From contig CP082230.1 in NCBI GenBank assembly GCA_019856515.1, positions 5,123,289-5,187,288 of the forward strand: a stretch of DNA of 64,000 bases, in the 5' to 3' direction. Source of the stretch: Prolixibacteraceae bacterium. Lineage in GTDB: Bacteria > Bacteroidota > Bacteroidia > Bacteroidales > Prolixibacteraceae. The position numbers and the translations under genes were made by a program. Below the pieces are notes generated by a model. That model made no database searches and was not told the origin of the DNA. It was given only the letters and a program-made list of their open reading frames with translations. Below are positions 45,682 to 56,500 of this stretch, in pieces. The first letter of the stretch is position 1, and every line of letters starts with the position of its first letter.

Positions 45682-46299
45682 TCATCCTAGTATCAATGCT
45701 GAAGCTAAGATGATAAAAACAATGCATTTTGTCCATTTAGTAATTTTCCAAAAAGAAGGACGTTCGAATATCTCAGTGAGTTTTCCAGAAAGGATGGCAA
45801 ATCCACTAAAAGTGATAAAAGATATTCCCATAAATATCGCCCCAAGAATCATCATCTGCACCATTGGGCTAAAAGATCCCTGACGAACGAATTGGGGGAG
45901 AAAACCAATAAAAAAAAGCGATACTTTAGGATTTAGAATATTCATAAGAAAGCCTTTACTTACCCTTTTTACTCCTGTATTATTTGAGACAGGATTTTCC
46001 AAATCTACAGAGATTGGTTGTTCTTTAGATGCATGATAGGCTAAATAGAGTAGGTAGCCTGCTCCAGCATATTTAACAAGTCGAAATGCAACTTCTGACT
46101 CCGTTAGAATAAGTGATAATCCTGTAGCAACAGCTGTCGTGTGAACAAGTACTCCCAATGAGAGTCCTAATGATATTTGGATTCCATTTTTAGCCCCTTT
46201 GGTTATACTTTCTGTAAGGACAAAGATGTTATCGGGCCCTGGCATGATTGCCAATAAAAAAGCTGCAGATAAAAAAGCAAGGATTTGACTAATGAACAT
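45682..46299 (-). CDS. LysE/RhtB family amino-acid exporter, 205 aa
   Basis: The start is placed at ATG 46299 (M-F-I-S-Q-I-L-A-F-L), giving the standard length of about 205 residues. The open frame continues to 46362, but the extra 21 residues are polar and not family-like. Six membrane segments are visible. The N-terminal signature AIMPGPDNIFVLTESI-KGAKNG is diagnostic for RhtB-type exporters, and the C-terminal half has GFLMNILNPKVSLFFIGFLPQ. It exports amino acids or derivatives such as homoserine or threonine by proton exchange at the inner membrane. The substrate is unknown. Confidence 0.92.
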   Translation of the reverse strand: MFISQILAFLSAAFLLAIMPGPDNIFVLTESITKGAKNGIQISLGLSLGVLVHTTAVATGLSLILTESEVAFRLVKYAGAGYLLYLAYHASKEQPISVDLENPVSNNTGVKRVSKGFLMNILNPKVSLFFIGFLPQFVRQGSFSPMVQMMILGAIFMGISFITFSGFAILSGKLTEIFERPSFWKITKWTKCIVFIILASALILG

Positions 46300-46537
46300 G
46301 ATAGTAAACTTTTTTGTAATCAATTTAGTATGATATGAGTAAATGTTATTCGTATTGATCACTCACGAATATAGTTCAAAACAATATAATAAAATAATTG
46401 GGACGTCTAATAGCAAAAAAAAATGTATAATTTGACAACTTTTTTTCATGTTCTATATCGTAATACGTAGATTTGTTGATCATATGATTTTAATGTATCA
46501 TATAAGTAACGTGTATTATTGATTACAAATAATTTAA

Positions 46538-47467
46538 ATGAGAAATTCTATATTGCTATTTTTCAAGGGTGTTGCTATGGGTGCAGCAAATGTTATTCCT
46601 GGAGTAAGTGGAGGTACAATTGCATTATTAACTGGGATATTTAATCCAATTATCGACGCCATTAAGAATGTTAATACGACAACATTCAAAATGTTTTTTA
46701 AAGGTGATTTTAAAGGTGTTGCAGAACAAGTTAATTTGAAACTTCTTATTCCTGTTTTCTTTGGAGTGTTTGTAAGTTTGATATCTCTTGCAAAACTATT
46801 CAAATATCTATTTGCTGCTTATCCTATATATATCTGGTCTTTCTTCTTTGGGCTGATATTAGCTTCTGTGTATTTTGTGGCAAAACAGATTAAACAATGT
46901 AATCTTTCTACCATTGTTACATTTGTTATTGGAACAGCCATTGCATTATCGATCTCTTTTATGACTCCTGCTAGTGAAAACAGTTCCACAATGTACTTAA
47001 TGTTATGTGGAGTGGTTGCTGCATGTAGTATGATCTTACCTGGTCTATCAGGTTCTTTTGTTTTGATTTTATTAGGGAACTATGAGTTGGTGATGATACG
47101 TTCCGTGAGCAGCTTAGATTGGTCCATACTAGCCCCCGTTGCAGTTGGTGCAGTGATTGGATTGGTCGCTTTTTCTCATTTATTATCATGGGTTTTTAAG
47201 AAATATCATGATCAAACAATTTCCTTACTTTCTGGTTTTATATTAGGATCGCTATGTATCTTGTGGCCCTGGAAGAGAAAGCTCTATAAGTTGGGTATGA
47301 ATGGTGAAGTTTTAATTAAGAAGAGTGGAGAGAAAGTGGTGGAAGGATATCAATGGTTTATGCCAGATATGATGTCGACAGAATTCATGATTGCAACTTT
47401 ATGTATGATCGTAGGAGTTGTGTCAATTGTTGCTTTGGAAAAGTTTGCTGGAAGTTCTAACGATTAA
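46538..47467 (+). CDS. DUF368 polyprenyl-phosphate translocase-like protein (PopT type), 309 aa
   Basis: An integral membrane protein with about eight or nine hydrophobic segments. The N-terminal signature KGVAMGAANVIPGVSGGTIA and the internal repeat ACSMILPGLSGSFVLILLG are the two hallmark P-G-x-S-G loops of DUF368. Recent work on Gram-positive and Vibrio members identified DUF368 proteins as undecaprenyl-phosphate translocases that recycle the lipid carrier used in cell-wall and glycan synthesis. The same role here is an inference from family. It is followed 13 bases later by aroE, suggesting co-transcription. Confidence 0.9.
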   Translation: MRNSILLFFKGVAMGAANVIPGVSGGTIALLTGIFNPIIDAIKNVNTTTFKMFFKGDFKGVAEQVNLKLLIPVFFGVFVSLISLAKLFKYLFAAYPIYIWSFFFGLILASVYFVAKQIKQCNLSTIVTFVIGTAIALSISFMTPASENSSTMYLMLCGVVAACSMILPGLSGSFVLILLGNYELVMIRSVSSLDWSILAPVAVGAVIGLVAFSHLLSWVFKKYHDQTISLLSGFILGSLCILWPWKRKLYKLGMNGEVLIKKSGEKVVEGYQWFMPDMMSTEFMIATLCMIVGVVSIVALEKFAGSSND

Positions 47468-47480
47468 TAGCTATTAAGGA

Positions 47481-48224
47481 ATGAAAAAATACGGTTTATT
47501 AGGGTACCCCTTGTCACACTCTTTCTCAAAAGGGTACTTTACAGCTAAGTTTAAAGAAGAGACAATTGATGCTGAATATCATAATTTTGAGCTTCCAAAG
47601 GCTTTTGATATTATAGAACGAATAAAACAAGACCCTTCTATTGCAGGGTTGAATATTACTATACCTCATAAACAGTCGATAATTCCTTTATTGAATAAGA
47701 TCTCAAAAGAAGCAAAGGAGATTGGAGCAGTAAATGTTGTTAAAGTATCTTTTGATGAGGATGGTCAGTATCTTTTGTTTGGATTTAATTCAGATGTATA
47801 TGGCTTTTCGGAATCAATACGTCCTTTAATTAATGCTGAGCATAAGAAAGCACTAGTTTTAGGAACAGGAGGTGCGTCCAAGGCAGTTTATTCTGGCTTA
47901 AAAAGTTTGGGAATAGAACCTACGTATGTCTCTAGAAAATCCTCAGAGGGAGTGTTGGGCTATGAGGCCTTAAATCAAGAGGTTATTTCAGAATATACAG
48001 TAATTGTCAATGCTACGCCATTGGGAACTTATCCCAATATGGATTCCTGTCCTAATATCCCTTATAAGTATCTTACAAAAGACCATTTATTGTATGATCT
48101 AGTATATAATCCTGCTGAAACTTTGTTTATGAAAAAAGGAAAAGAACATGGAGCGATGGTCAAAAATGGATTAGAGATGTTACATCTTCAAGCAGAAAAA
48201 GCCTGGGAGTTTTGGAATAAGTAG
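47481..48224 (+). CDS. aroE: Shikimate dehydrogenase, 247 aa
   Basis: Reduces 3-dehydroshikimate to shikimate with NADPH in aromatic amino-acid synthesis. Substrate binding: GYPLSHSFSKGYF at the N-terminus. The catalytic Lys64 is in LNITIPHKQSI and Asp105 in FNSDVYGF. The NADP-binding loop is LGTGGASKAV (128-135), then NATPLGTYPN and the C-terminal GLEMLHLQAEKAWEFW. All key residues are present, and the length of about 247 is the usual form in Bacteroidota. It lies between the DUF368 gene and the OmpA-like gene without significant gaps. Confidence 0.94.
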   Translation: MKKYGLLGYPLSHSFSKGYFTAKFKEETIDAEYHNFELPKAFDIIERIKQDPSIAGLNITIPHKQSIIPLLNKISKEAKEIGAVNVVKVSFDEDGQYLLFGFNSDVYGFSESIRPLINAEHKKALVLGTGGASKAVYSGLKSLGIEPTYVSRKSSEGVLGYEALNQEVISEYTVIVNATPLGTYPNMDSCPNIPYKYLTKDHLLYDLVYNPAETLFMKKGKEHGAMVKNGLEMLHLQAEKAWEFWNK

Positions 48225-48233
48225 GTGTATACT

Positions 48234-50219
48234 ATGAGAAATAATAAGTTTATGAATAAAAATCAACAAAGGGGGCTACAGATAGGAATATTTGTGGCCT
48301 TTTTTCTTATGTCTATACCACTGTTTGCGCAATATTCTGTGTCAAAATCAGCACCTAAAAAACATTATAAGCAAGCATTAGAGAGTTTTTATGGTAAGAG
48401 TTATAAGCGTTCTTTATTTTATATAAATAAATCGATAAAGGGTGCTCCTCATTGGGTGTCTCCTTATTTATTAGCAGCAGAAGTATATTACTATATCGGA
48501 AATGATTCCTTGCAGTTAGAGTCATTAAAGAAAGTAATTGAGCTTGATGTTGATATTCGTTACCCTAAAAGTTTTCTGAATATGGCTAATTTAGAGAAGA
48601 AAACGCACCATTTTGATATTGCCATTAAATATTATAGAAAGTTCCTGAAGTATACAAAAGAATCAGACTCAACATTTATTAAGGATGTTAAACTTCGATT
48701 GGCATCATCGGAATTTGCAAAAGAAGCAATTGCTTCTCCAATCGAATTTTCTCCTTTTTCATTAGGGGTAAATATAAATACAAAAGAAGATGAATATTGG
48801 CCTAGTTTAAGTATTGATGAGTCAACATTAGTATTTACTCGTTTATTGAGAATAAATCCAGTCACAGGGCTTAATTATCCATTTCCTCAAGAAGATTTTT
48901 ATGAATCTAAAAAGAAGGAAAAGAGTTGGTCGAATTCGAAGAATATGGGCTATCCAATTAATACTCCTGAGAACGAAGGTGCACAGTGTATTTCAGCAGA
49001 CGGACGTCTGTTATTTTTTACTGCCTGTAATCGATTTGGTGGAAAGGGTAGTTGTGATATCTATGTGTCGATGAAGCAAGCCAATAATCGTTGGTCTTCT
49101 CCTAAAAATCTTGGTAGGTCTGTTAATACCTCTGGTTGGGAATCACAGCCTTCAATTAGTGCAGATGGGAGATATCTCTTTTTTGTGAGTAATCGCAAGG
49201 GGGGAAAAGGGAAAACGGATATTTATCGAGCAGAGAGGACTGATTATGATGTAAACGGAGCACCTGTGTTCGGTGTGGTAGAGCCATTAAATGAACATGT
49301 GAACACTGTATATAGTGAGACTTCTCCATTCATTCATCCTGATGGTCGGACACTATATTTTTCATCTAATGGTTGGCCTAGTATAGGAAAAAGTGACATC
49401 TATATATCACGTTTAGATAAGAACAAGAGAGTCGTTTCAAGAAAGAATATTGGCTATCCAATTAATACATTCGAAAATGATGAAGCATTCGTGGTTGGTG
49501 CGTCTGGTACTTTTGCATATTTTGTGAGTGATAGAGATCGAAAGATGGGAAAAGATATATATGCTTTTTTACTCAAAGAAAATAAACCAGATCCCGTTTC
49601 TTTTGTTCATGGAAGAGTCATCGATGCAGAAACCAAAAGACCATTAAAAGCAAATATTGTATTAACCGAACTTCAGAAAGGTGATACCGAGGCTGTTCTT
49701 GCTTCTTGGGAGGATAATGGCGAATTTATTGTTAGTTTGCCTCTTCAGAAGAATTACCGATTTACATCACAAGCCAAAGGATATATTTTCTATTCGAAGA
49801 ATTTTAATTTATCGAAACAATACTCTGTTGGTAATCCTTATGAAGTTTTAATCGAAATGAAAAGACTCGTTATTGGGGTGACAACAATATTGAATAATAT
49901 ATTTTTCAAGACGAATTCTTATTCTTTAGATCAGATAAGTCATAATGAATTGGATTATGTGTGCGAATACCTACAGAATAATAAAACATTAAAGGTTGAG
50001 GTTGGTGGCCATACGGATACTGTTGGCTCATTAGAGTTAAATGATGAATTATCTGTTAATAGGGCGAAAGTGGTTCGAGATTATCTAATTAAATCAGGTA
50101 TTGATTCCCTTAGGATAATATACCAAGGGTATGGCTATAGTAAACCTATTGATACAAATAGAACTTCTGATGGACGTAGACGTAACAGAAGAACAGAACT
50201 TAAAGTGTTACAATTATAA
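48234..50219 (+). CDS. PorE-like TPR/beta-propeller/OmpA protein, 661 aa
   Basis: The start is taken as ATG 48234; a GTG touching the aroE stop at 48225 and an ATG at 48252 are alternatives. Signal peptide GIFVAFFLMSIPLFAQ, then TPR-like helices (about 25-150). A PD40-type beta-propeller follows (about 175-435; repeated words CISADGRLLFFTA, SISADGRYLFFVSN and FIHPDGRTLYFSSN). A carboxypeptidase-regulatory-like beta domain comes next (about 440-535), then a C-terminal OmpA peptidoglycan-binding domain (about 545-661; VEVGGHTDTVGSLELNDELS and RRRNRRTELKV). This four-part order is that of PorE, a T9SS-associated outer-membrane/peptidoglycan linker in Porphyromonas, but related OmpA proteins are numerous in Bacteroidota. 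PorE there is a lipoprotein; here no lipobox Cys is evident. Confidence 0.82.
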   Translation: MRNNKFMNKNQQRGLQIGIFVAFFLMSIPLFAQYSVSKSAPKKHYKQALESFYGKSYKRSLFYINKSIKGAPHWVSPYLLAAEVYYYIGNDSLQLESLKKVIELDVDIRYPKSFLNMANLEKKTHHFDIAIKYYRKFLKYTKESDSTFIKDVKLRLASSEFAKEAIASPIEFSPFSLGVNINTKEDEYWPSLSIDESTLVFTRLLRINPVTGLNYPFPQEDFYESKKKEKSWSNSKNMGYPINTPENEGAQCISADGRLLFFTACNRFGGKGSCDIYVSMKQANNRWSSPKNLGRSVNTSGWESQPSISADGRYLFFVSNRKGGKGKTDIYRAERTDYDVNGAPVFGVVEPLNEHVNTVYSETSPFIHPDGRTLYFSSNGWPSIGKSDIYISRLDKNKRVVSRKNIGYPINTFENDEAFVVGASGTFAYFVSDRDRKMGKDIYAFLLKENKPDPVSFVHGRVIDAETKRPLKANIVLTELQKGDTEAVLASWEDNGEFIVSLPLQKNYRFTSQAKGYIFYSKNFNLSKQYSVGNPYEVLIEMKRLVIGVTTILNNIFFKTNSYSLDQISHNELDYVCEYLQNNKTLKVEVGGHTDTVGSLELNDELSVNRAKVVRDYLIKSGIDSLRIIYQGYGYSKPIDTNRTSDGRRRNRRTELKVLQL

Positions 50220-50371
50220 ATAGTATATTATCAGTGAAGATTAATGACACATTGTTTTTTTATAACTATTCGATCTATTAATTTTGCGTCAATTTTTTGA
50301 CATACGGTTTTAAACTAAAGTGAAAAATGGTGTGTTTATACAAATAAGTTAAGTTGTTATATTATTAAGTT

Positions 50372-50947
50372 ATGAAAAATAAGCTTTTAAGTCTTATGTT
50401 TTGTTTATGCATGTTTTATGTGGTAAGTGCAGAAGAGCATCATGGACATAAACCAGAAGAAGAAGGACGTCACTCCTTATCTCTTTATACCGGTTTTACT
50501 CATAATGCTGGTTCCTACTTCTCAAAAGAAACAAAAGAAAAAAGTACGGGAAGATGGGTCCCTACAGTTGGTCTTGATTATTTCTTTACTATAAATCATA
50601 AATGGGATATAGGAGCAATTGCAGATCTTGAATTGGAGGAGTACTATGTTAGTGAAGGTCATGGTGAACGTGAATATGAGCGTACCAATGCTGTCGCATT
50701 TATTGCTGTAGGAAAATACAAACCTATAGAAGGCTTGGGAATCATTTTTGGACCAGGTGTGGAGTTCGAATTTAAGAAAAATATTGAGACTGAAACTTTA
50801 TTTGTTGCTAAAATAGGTGTTGAGTATGAGGTTCCAATAAAGAATGGTTGGTCAATTGCCCCCTCCTTTATATATGACTATAAGTATAGTAGAGATCTTA
50901 AATTTAGTGCTTACTCTTATGGCTTTTCGATAGGAAAAAAGTTCTAA
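50372..50947 (+). CDS. Small outer-membrane beta-barrel protein, 191 aa
   Basis: A signal peptide (LLSLMFCLCMFYVVSAE) is followed by a His-rich start EEHHGHKPEEEGRH and about eight amphipathic strands, such as SLSLYTGFTHNAGSY, WVPTVGLDYFFTI, WDIGAIADLELEEYYV and APSFIYDYKYS. It ends in an aromatic-terminated strand (FSIGKKF). The size and pattern fit an eight-stranded outer-membrane barrel. The His-rich N-terminus might bind a metal. The function is unknown. A clear terminator follows. Confidence 0.75.
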   Translation: MKNKLLSLMFCLCMFYVVSAEEHHGHKPEEEGRHSLSLYTGFTHNAGSYFSKETKEKSTGRWVPTVGLDYFFTINHKWDIGAIADLELEEYYVSEGHGEREYERTNAVAFIAVGKYKPIEGLGIIFGPGVEFEFKKNIETETLFVAKIGVEYEVPIKNGWSIAPSFIYDYKYSRDLKFSAYSYGFSIGKKF

Positions 50948-50971
50948 TTTGGCATTGTTTAATGACTAAAG

Positions 50972-51002
50972 AAGATTGTCTTGTGTGAGGCAATCTTTTT
51001 TT
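50972..51002 (+). terminator. Terminator of the small barrel gene
   Basis: AAGATTGTCT (50972-50981) pairs with AGGCAATCTT (50988-50997) with one G-U, followed by six or more T. Confidence 0.85.
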
Positions 51003-51465
51003 ATTTTATGTGTTAAAATTACGCTTTTTCTATAATATTATTTGCATTTAGACAAGCAATCACTATTTTCGTATACAGTAACATATAGTTTATGTGTGAT
51101 ATAAAAGATGTTTTACAGTTTGGAATTTAATGATTATTGTTATGATTAATATTCAGGTTGTTAGTCTTTTGTTTGATTGAAAATTGCATTGAAAGGATGC
51201 TAGATTGTGTTTATTATGTTCATACGTGAATGAATTAGCTTTTTCACCTGTTTACAAACATAACAGCTCTCATTTGATTTAATGAGAGAGGGGAGAATAA
51301 AGATTGATTTTAATTAAATTAAGTTATACATTTGTAGACAATGGTTGTTAACAATAATTATGGTATGATTATTGAAGGCTTGTAAGTGGGTCATTCGGTA
51401 ATTGCACTTAGTGTATATATTATATATGAATTGTTGCAGTAAACATAGTGAACAAAGGGATTTTT
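51003..51465. other. Long AT-rich upstream region, nothing firm
   Basis: About 460 bases precede the TonB-C-like gene. I see no coding frame, strong promoter or repeat. A leader or a small RNA cannot be excluded. Confidence 0.35.
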
Positions 51466-51861
51466 ATGAAGAAATATTTAATAACAGCTTTATTCTGTTT
51501 AGTACTCTCAAGTTTAAGTTATGCACAGAAAGTAAATACATACTGTAGTAAGAGATTCGAATATTTTGATTCGCTATCACTTGAAGATGGAATGTATTGG
51601 GATGTGGAACCAAAGGTTGAGGATAGTTCCAAACCTTTTATAGGTTTGTTAAAGCGTACGGTAATTGAGAATGGTTACCGTGATTTGGATGTAGATGTAA
51701 TACTATCAAGAGATGGCAAACCAGTCTGCTTTAGATATAATCAAGATATAAAGCATGAATTACAAACAATGATTGAAGTCAACTTTAAAAGAGTTAAGTT
51801 TGAACCTGCGATCAAGCGAAATCGTTTTGTCGAATCAATTTATATTGTACACCTTTGGTGA
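51466..51861 (+). CDS. Secreted TonB C-terminal-like small protein, 131 aa
   Basis: The start is ATG 51466 (M-K-K-Y-L-I-T-A-L); a GTG at 51448 would put six residues before the signal peptide. The signal peptide is LITALFCLVLSSLSYAQ. The mature domain of about 110 residues ends in VKFEPAIKRNRFVESIYIVHLW, the pattern of TonB_C-type domains of Bacteroidota energy transducers (V-x-F-x-P-A...N-G-x-P-V-...W/F). There is no membrane anchor or proline-rich linker, so it is not a classical TonB. It is probably a soluble periplasmic domain of unknown role. Confidence 0.65.
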   Translation: MKKYLITALFCLVLSSLSYAQKVNTYCSKRFEYFDSLSLEDGMYWDVEPKVEDSSKPFIGLLKRTVIENGYRDLDVDVILSRDGKPVCFRYNQDIKHELQTMIEVNFKRVKFEPAIKRNRFVESIYIVHLW

Positions 51862-51892
51862 AAAGAATTATTGGCCACGGTGATATACGATA

Positions 51893-51948
51893 AAAAAAGA
51901 CACACGAACAAGATTGAAAATTTGTTTGAGTGTCTTTTTTTTATTGAC
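51893..51948. terminator. Bidirectional terminator between convergent genes
   Basis: AAAAAAGACAC (from about 51892) pairs with GTGTCTTTTTT, with an extended stem (CGAACAA and TTGTTTG) and A and T runs at both ends. It separates the TonB-C-like gene and the end of the SusD operon (51951). Confidence 0.85.
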
Positions 51949-51950
51949 AA

Positions 51951-53516
51951 TTATTCTATTGGCCAAAACCAATTATTTATATCTGATAGCTTTGATCTTA
52001 TTGTATTTCGTTCTGATTCCGGATATTTCATTGCTACTGTTTGAGCTATAATATTAGTTGTTCCCTCTCTTAATGAAAAACGAATAAGATCCTCAAATCG
52101 TTTTCCTTCGAAAGCAAATTCCATTGCATTTTCCTCTAATATCCATTGTCTTAAGAGCTCTTGCTTTTTATTATCATCAGCTTCGTTCGGGAATACTCTG
52201 GGGGTAAGACTAACTCTTTGTCGTATCCCGCTGTTCATTCCCCATATCTCATCCCAAATACCATTATCAGATATGTTATTTTTATGAAAAGGGGGTGCGA
52301 ATACCTTTGTGTCTTCATCGTAATATTCCTGTGCTCCTTGATTTAGTAGTACCAGTGCTGTTTCAGAGTCTCCCATCTCATTAAGACATTCGATAAGTTT
52401 CATATACAGTTCACTGTCTTTATAAATGATAATTCGATTTTGAAGGGTATTTAAAAAGCCTTTTTTCTCAAAATTATATTTCCATATTTTATTTTCATTA
52501 TCAATAAACTTGCGGTACAAATCTCCTGTAGAGTTTTCTGTGTTTTTTTGGCTTTCTATAATATTTAAATAGCCCTGACCGGCAATGATCTCACCTCGAT
52601 TAAAAAGTGCGTACAATGAATTATACTGTTCAAATTTGTGGTTGTATTCAGAAACCCCAATAAGTTTTTTTCCGCATGTTTGGATCGTTTTTTTGTACAG
52701 TTGAATGTAATTTTGATGACCAAAAAGATCTTCATTTTCACCTATAAGATCTCCCCATCCTATAGAACCAATGGTCAAATATTTATAGAATATATTTGCT
52801 GCCTTTTTATACTCTTTATTCCATAAATACAGATCTCCTAATAATACCTGATGTTCTATACCATAGTAGTTATATATTGCTTTGGGTTCGTCGACTAGTT
52901 GTTGCCAATTTATCTTTTTATCCCAATGATAAGAAGGATCTTCGAGCACTTTAATAAGTTCAGGAATAACTTCTTGAAGCGTAAAAGGGGTCATGTCTTT
53001 AATTTTTTGTACTTCAAAGTCCGTTTCAAATGATTCATCAAAAATATATACCTCTCCATAAATCTTAGCAATCATCCAATAACACCAATATTTTATTCTA
53101 TGTACCTCTCCTATACATGCTTGATAGTTCTTAAGACTTACTTCATCTCGTCTTTGTTCAAATACATTTGCATTCTTGAGAAAATCATTACAGTTAACAA
53201 TGACTTTGTAAAACTTTGTTGGATCAACATAGGAATTAGTGGAGAGTTCCATATAATTATAGATTGAACGAATCTGTGGAGATGCTGATTCATCTATACC
53301 CATTTCATCACTACGTAGACCATTGAATAGAATTACACTTGGCATGATTTCTTGGATTCCAGAATAAATGCCAACAATATTAATTGCAAGGTCAGTTGAT
53401 GTCTGATAATTGTTGTGCTGATTAATTCCATTTTTGTTTTCCACATCTAAGATATCCTGACAAGAGGATAGAATAATGAAAAAACAAAGTAAAGTATATA
53501 TATATAATTTTTTCAT
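51951..53516 (-). CDS. SusD/RagB-family nutrient-binding lipoprotein (first pair), 521 aa
   Basis: A surface lipoprotein that closes as a lid over its SusC partner and captures glycans or peptides. The lipobox ILSSC (Cys19) is typical. TPR-type helices such as YYGIEHQVLLGDLYLWNKEY and the C-terminal signature EFAFEGKRFEDLIRF with the terminal WFWPI are SusD hallmarks. It follows its SusC by 12 bases and is the last gene of the operon, with the terminator 3 bases further on. The substrate is unknown. Confidence 0.92.
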   Translation of the reverse strand: MKKLYIYTLLCFFIILSSCQDILDVENKNGINQHNNYQTSTDLAINIVGIYSGIQEIMPSVILFNGLRSDEMGIDESASPQIRSIYNYMELSTNSYVDPTKFYKVIVNCNDFLKNANVFEQRRDEVSLKNYQACIGEVHRIKYWCYWMIAKIYGEVYIFDESFETDFEVQKIKDMTPFTLQEVIPELIKVLEDPSYHWDKKINWQQLVDEPKAIYNYYGIEHQVLLGDLYLWNKEYKKAANIFYKYLTIGSIGWGDLIGENEDLFGHQNYIQLYKKTIQTCGKKLIGVSEYNHKFEQYNSLYALFNRGEIIAGQGYLNIIESQKNTENSTGDLYRKFIDNENKIWKYNFEKKGFLNTLQNRIIIYKDSELYMKLIECLNEMGDSETALVLLNQGAQEYYDEDTKVFAPPFHKNNISDNGIWDEIWGMNSGIRQRVSLTPRVFPNEADDNKKQELLRQWILEENAMEFAFEGKRFEDLIRFSLREGTTNIIAQTVAMKYPESERNTIRSKLSDINNWFWPIE

Positions 53517-53528
53517 AATGGTATTTTT

Positions 53529-56500
53529 TTATAGACTTAGATTGACTCCTAAAATAATAGAAGGTAGAGAGGGTATTTTTCCGTAGTCTCCATGTATTGA
53601 TTGTGAATCTACACGATGAACAATATCAGGATCTAGACCAAGATATTGTGTTTTTGTAATAAGATTCTTACCTTTCACATAGATAATATTCTTTCTTCCT
53701 TTAGCTTTCCCAATTGGTAATCGGTAAGACAAGGTTACATCGTCTAATCTCCAGTAAGTCCCATCTTCAATCCATCTACTACTGAATTGATTATTCTTAT
53801 GAGGATCTCCCCATGATGCTTTTGGCATATCCGTTTTTTGACCAGGGAATTTCCATCCATTCATTACTCTTGAAGATTGATTATTTGTTGTTGATTGTGA
53901 TTCTAATGCCAAACGTGTATAGTTAAAAATGTCTCCTCCTTCAACAAAACTCATCGTAGCAGATAAGGTCAAATCTTTATATTGTATTGAACCATATACT
54001 CCTCCAGTAAAATCAGGTAGAGGATCTCCAATCTCAATAGCATCCTTTTCATTAATAATATGATCTTCGTTAGTGTCTTGGAAAATAACATCACCAGCTT
54101 CATATTTAAGCCCAGAAGAGGTTATTAAATTATATTGATCTACTTCTGTCTGGTCTGTATAAACACCAAGCATCTTCAGTCCATAAAATTTTGGCCCACT
54201 ACCTCCCTTTTTAATGATGATCTGACCTTCATTTATAGATGTCACTAAAGAGTTATTATTTCCCAGATCTTCGTAATTGTATTTTACAAAGGATAAACTT
54301 CCTCCAAGCATGAATTTAAATGCATTTTTTCCTATCATAAATCGTGCACCTAAATCCAACCCTGTTGATGACATGGCACCACTATTGGAGTACCCTTTTT
54401 TGAATCCTGTTACGAGTGGAATTTGGTCTATAATAATCATATTGTCTGTATTCGATTTCCAAGCATAGGCTGTAAACATGAAAAGGTCTTTAGGGGTAAT
54501 TAATTCAACTCCATAACCCTGTTGTGTGACTTTTTCTAAAGAGAGGTCTTTGTTAAAAATATTTGCTCTTGAAAAACCCACCGAAGCGACTTCAAATCTT
54601 TGTGCTACGTACTGTTTATTATTCATATAATAAGGGATATTGGCATTTCCTGAAGTCGCAAAATCTCCTTTTAGTTTAAGATTGGATATGATGCTTTTAA
54701 AAGGAAACCAGCGCTCGTTTGCGATATCATATGATAGTGCTCCTCCGTAATACAATTTTCCACTATCTATGTCACTTCCTGTGATAGAATTGAATTCATA
54801 ATTCGTGAATATCTCTACACCATATCTATCATTTAAAGTATATCTTAATTTAGCAAGGTTATTTAGAACTCTATAATCACTGTAATAGCTCGATATTATA
54901 CGAGTGTTTTCTTTTGAAACAGAACCTAATAATTTCATTTTGTCACTAGCAGTGTTCATTCCTCCAGCATAAAGTTTTGAAAAATTAGATGTGCGATAGG
55001 AAGAGGATATATTGAATAGGAGATGTGATCGATTATTTTTCCTTTCGTATCCAAAGTTGATACCACCTTCAAAACTCACTCCCTTAGCAACAAGTTCTTT
55101 AGCTTGGTTTAATGCAGTGAAATCATGGATGATCTCTGGGACAACAGCTTTGCTTGTTTTTCCAGAAAAGAAAGCCTTCTGTCTATCTTCCCAGTTGACA
55201 ATTCCTATATTGGCACCAAAAACAATATTCTTCCATATTTTCATTGTATAACGTGCATTCATAACGGTACTAAATCCATTATACTCAGAGATATTATCTT
55301 TGATAATTGCATTTGGATTACTCACATTAAAAGAGTGGTAAGGATCCCATTCTAGTAGAGATTCACCATTATAGTTACGTTTGTATGGTCCTAAAACAGG
55401 ACTTTTAAAAAAAGCTGCTTGTAAAGGGTTATTGTTCGAATAACTTTGATCTACTAAGTGACCTGATTTGTAGTTATAGCCAATATTTACTGCAACTGAT
55501 GCTGTTTTCGATAGGTTAATATCTGTATTAAGACGAGCTGTATAGGCTTGATTATCGGTGTTCTGAATAACACCCTTTTCATTATTCATGCCAATGCTAA
55601 GGTAGTATCTAGCAATGGCATCTCCTCCCATAACATTTACCAGATATTTTTGGAATACAGATCTTTGATAAATTTCATTTTGCCAATCAGTATCGTGTTT
55701 ATAAGTATGATAATCTGCGTTATTTACATCATTATATATCCCACGATATTGTTGTTGAATTTCCCTATTAGTGTAATTACTTTTAAGTACTTCATAAATC
55801 TTGTTCCTCCAGTCATCAGCATTCAACAAAGGAATTGCAGGTGCTTGATCACTTACTCCATAATTGGCCTCCACATGTATGGCTGTTTTTAATGATTTAG
55901 TTCTATGTGTTTCAATAACTATAGCTCCATTAACACCCGAGGTTCCATATATAGCAGCAGCAGCACCTTTTAGATATTGAATTGACTTTATATCGCTTGG
56001 ATTAACGTTCGCATAGATATTATCTACATATTCACTGAAAACATCATTTTTATAGTTATTGTCTGGATATATGATCCCATCAATAATTAATAGAGGGGAG
56101 TTGGATAAGTTCATGGACCTAACGCCATGAATTTTTATTTCGTATCCCATCCCAGGTAGGCCGCTAACCCCTCTAGCTTGTACGCCTGCATGTTGTCCTC
56201 TAACACTTCGATCAAAGCTATAGTCCGAATGATCAATCTCTGTATCTTTTTCAATATTCCATAGATCACCAAACTTGTCATTGATACGTAAGATGTCTTC
56301 TTCATAAAGATAATAACGTTTTTTAATTCCATTGCTTAGCGGGTAATCAATACTTTGATAGCCTTCTTTTCGGAAGTAGATAAATTTACTCTCAATAAGT
56401 GATGAGATATCTGCTGCCCCTTTCTCGTTTGTTGTGACAACTTCTCCTGTCTTTGATTTAATATCTACATTGGCTAGGGGAATGTGTTTTACCCCATCAT

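Noticed and set aside
45682..46362. Longer LysE frame starting at 46362
   Set aside because: The extra residues are polar and precede the first conserved membrane segment.
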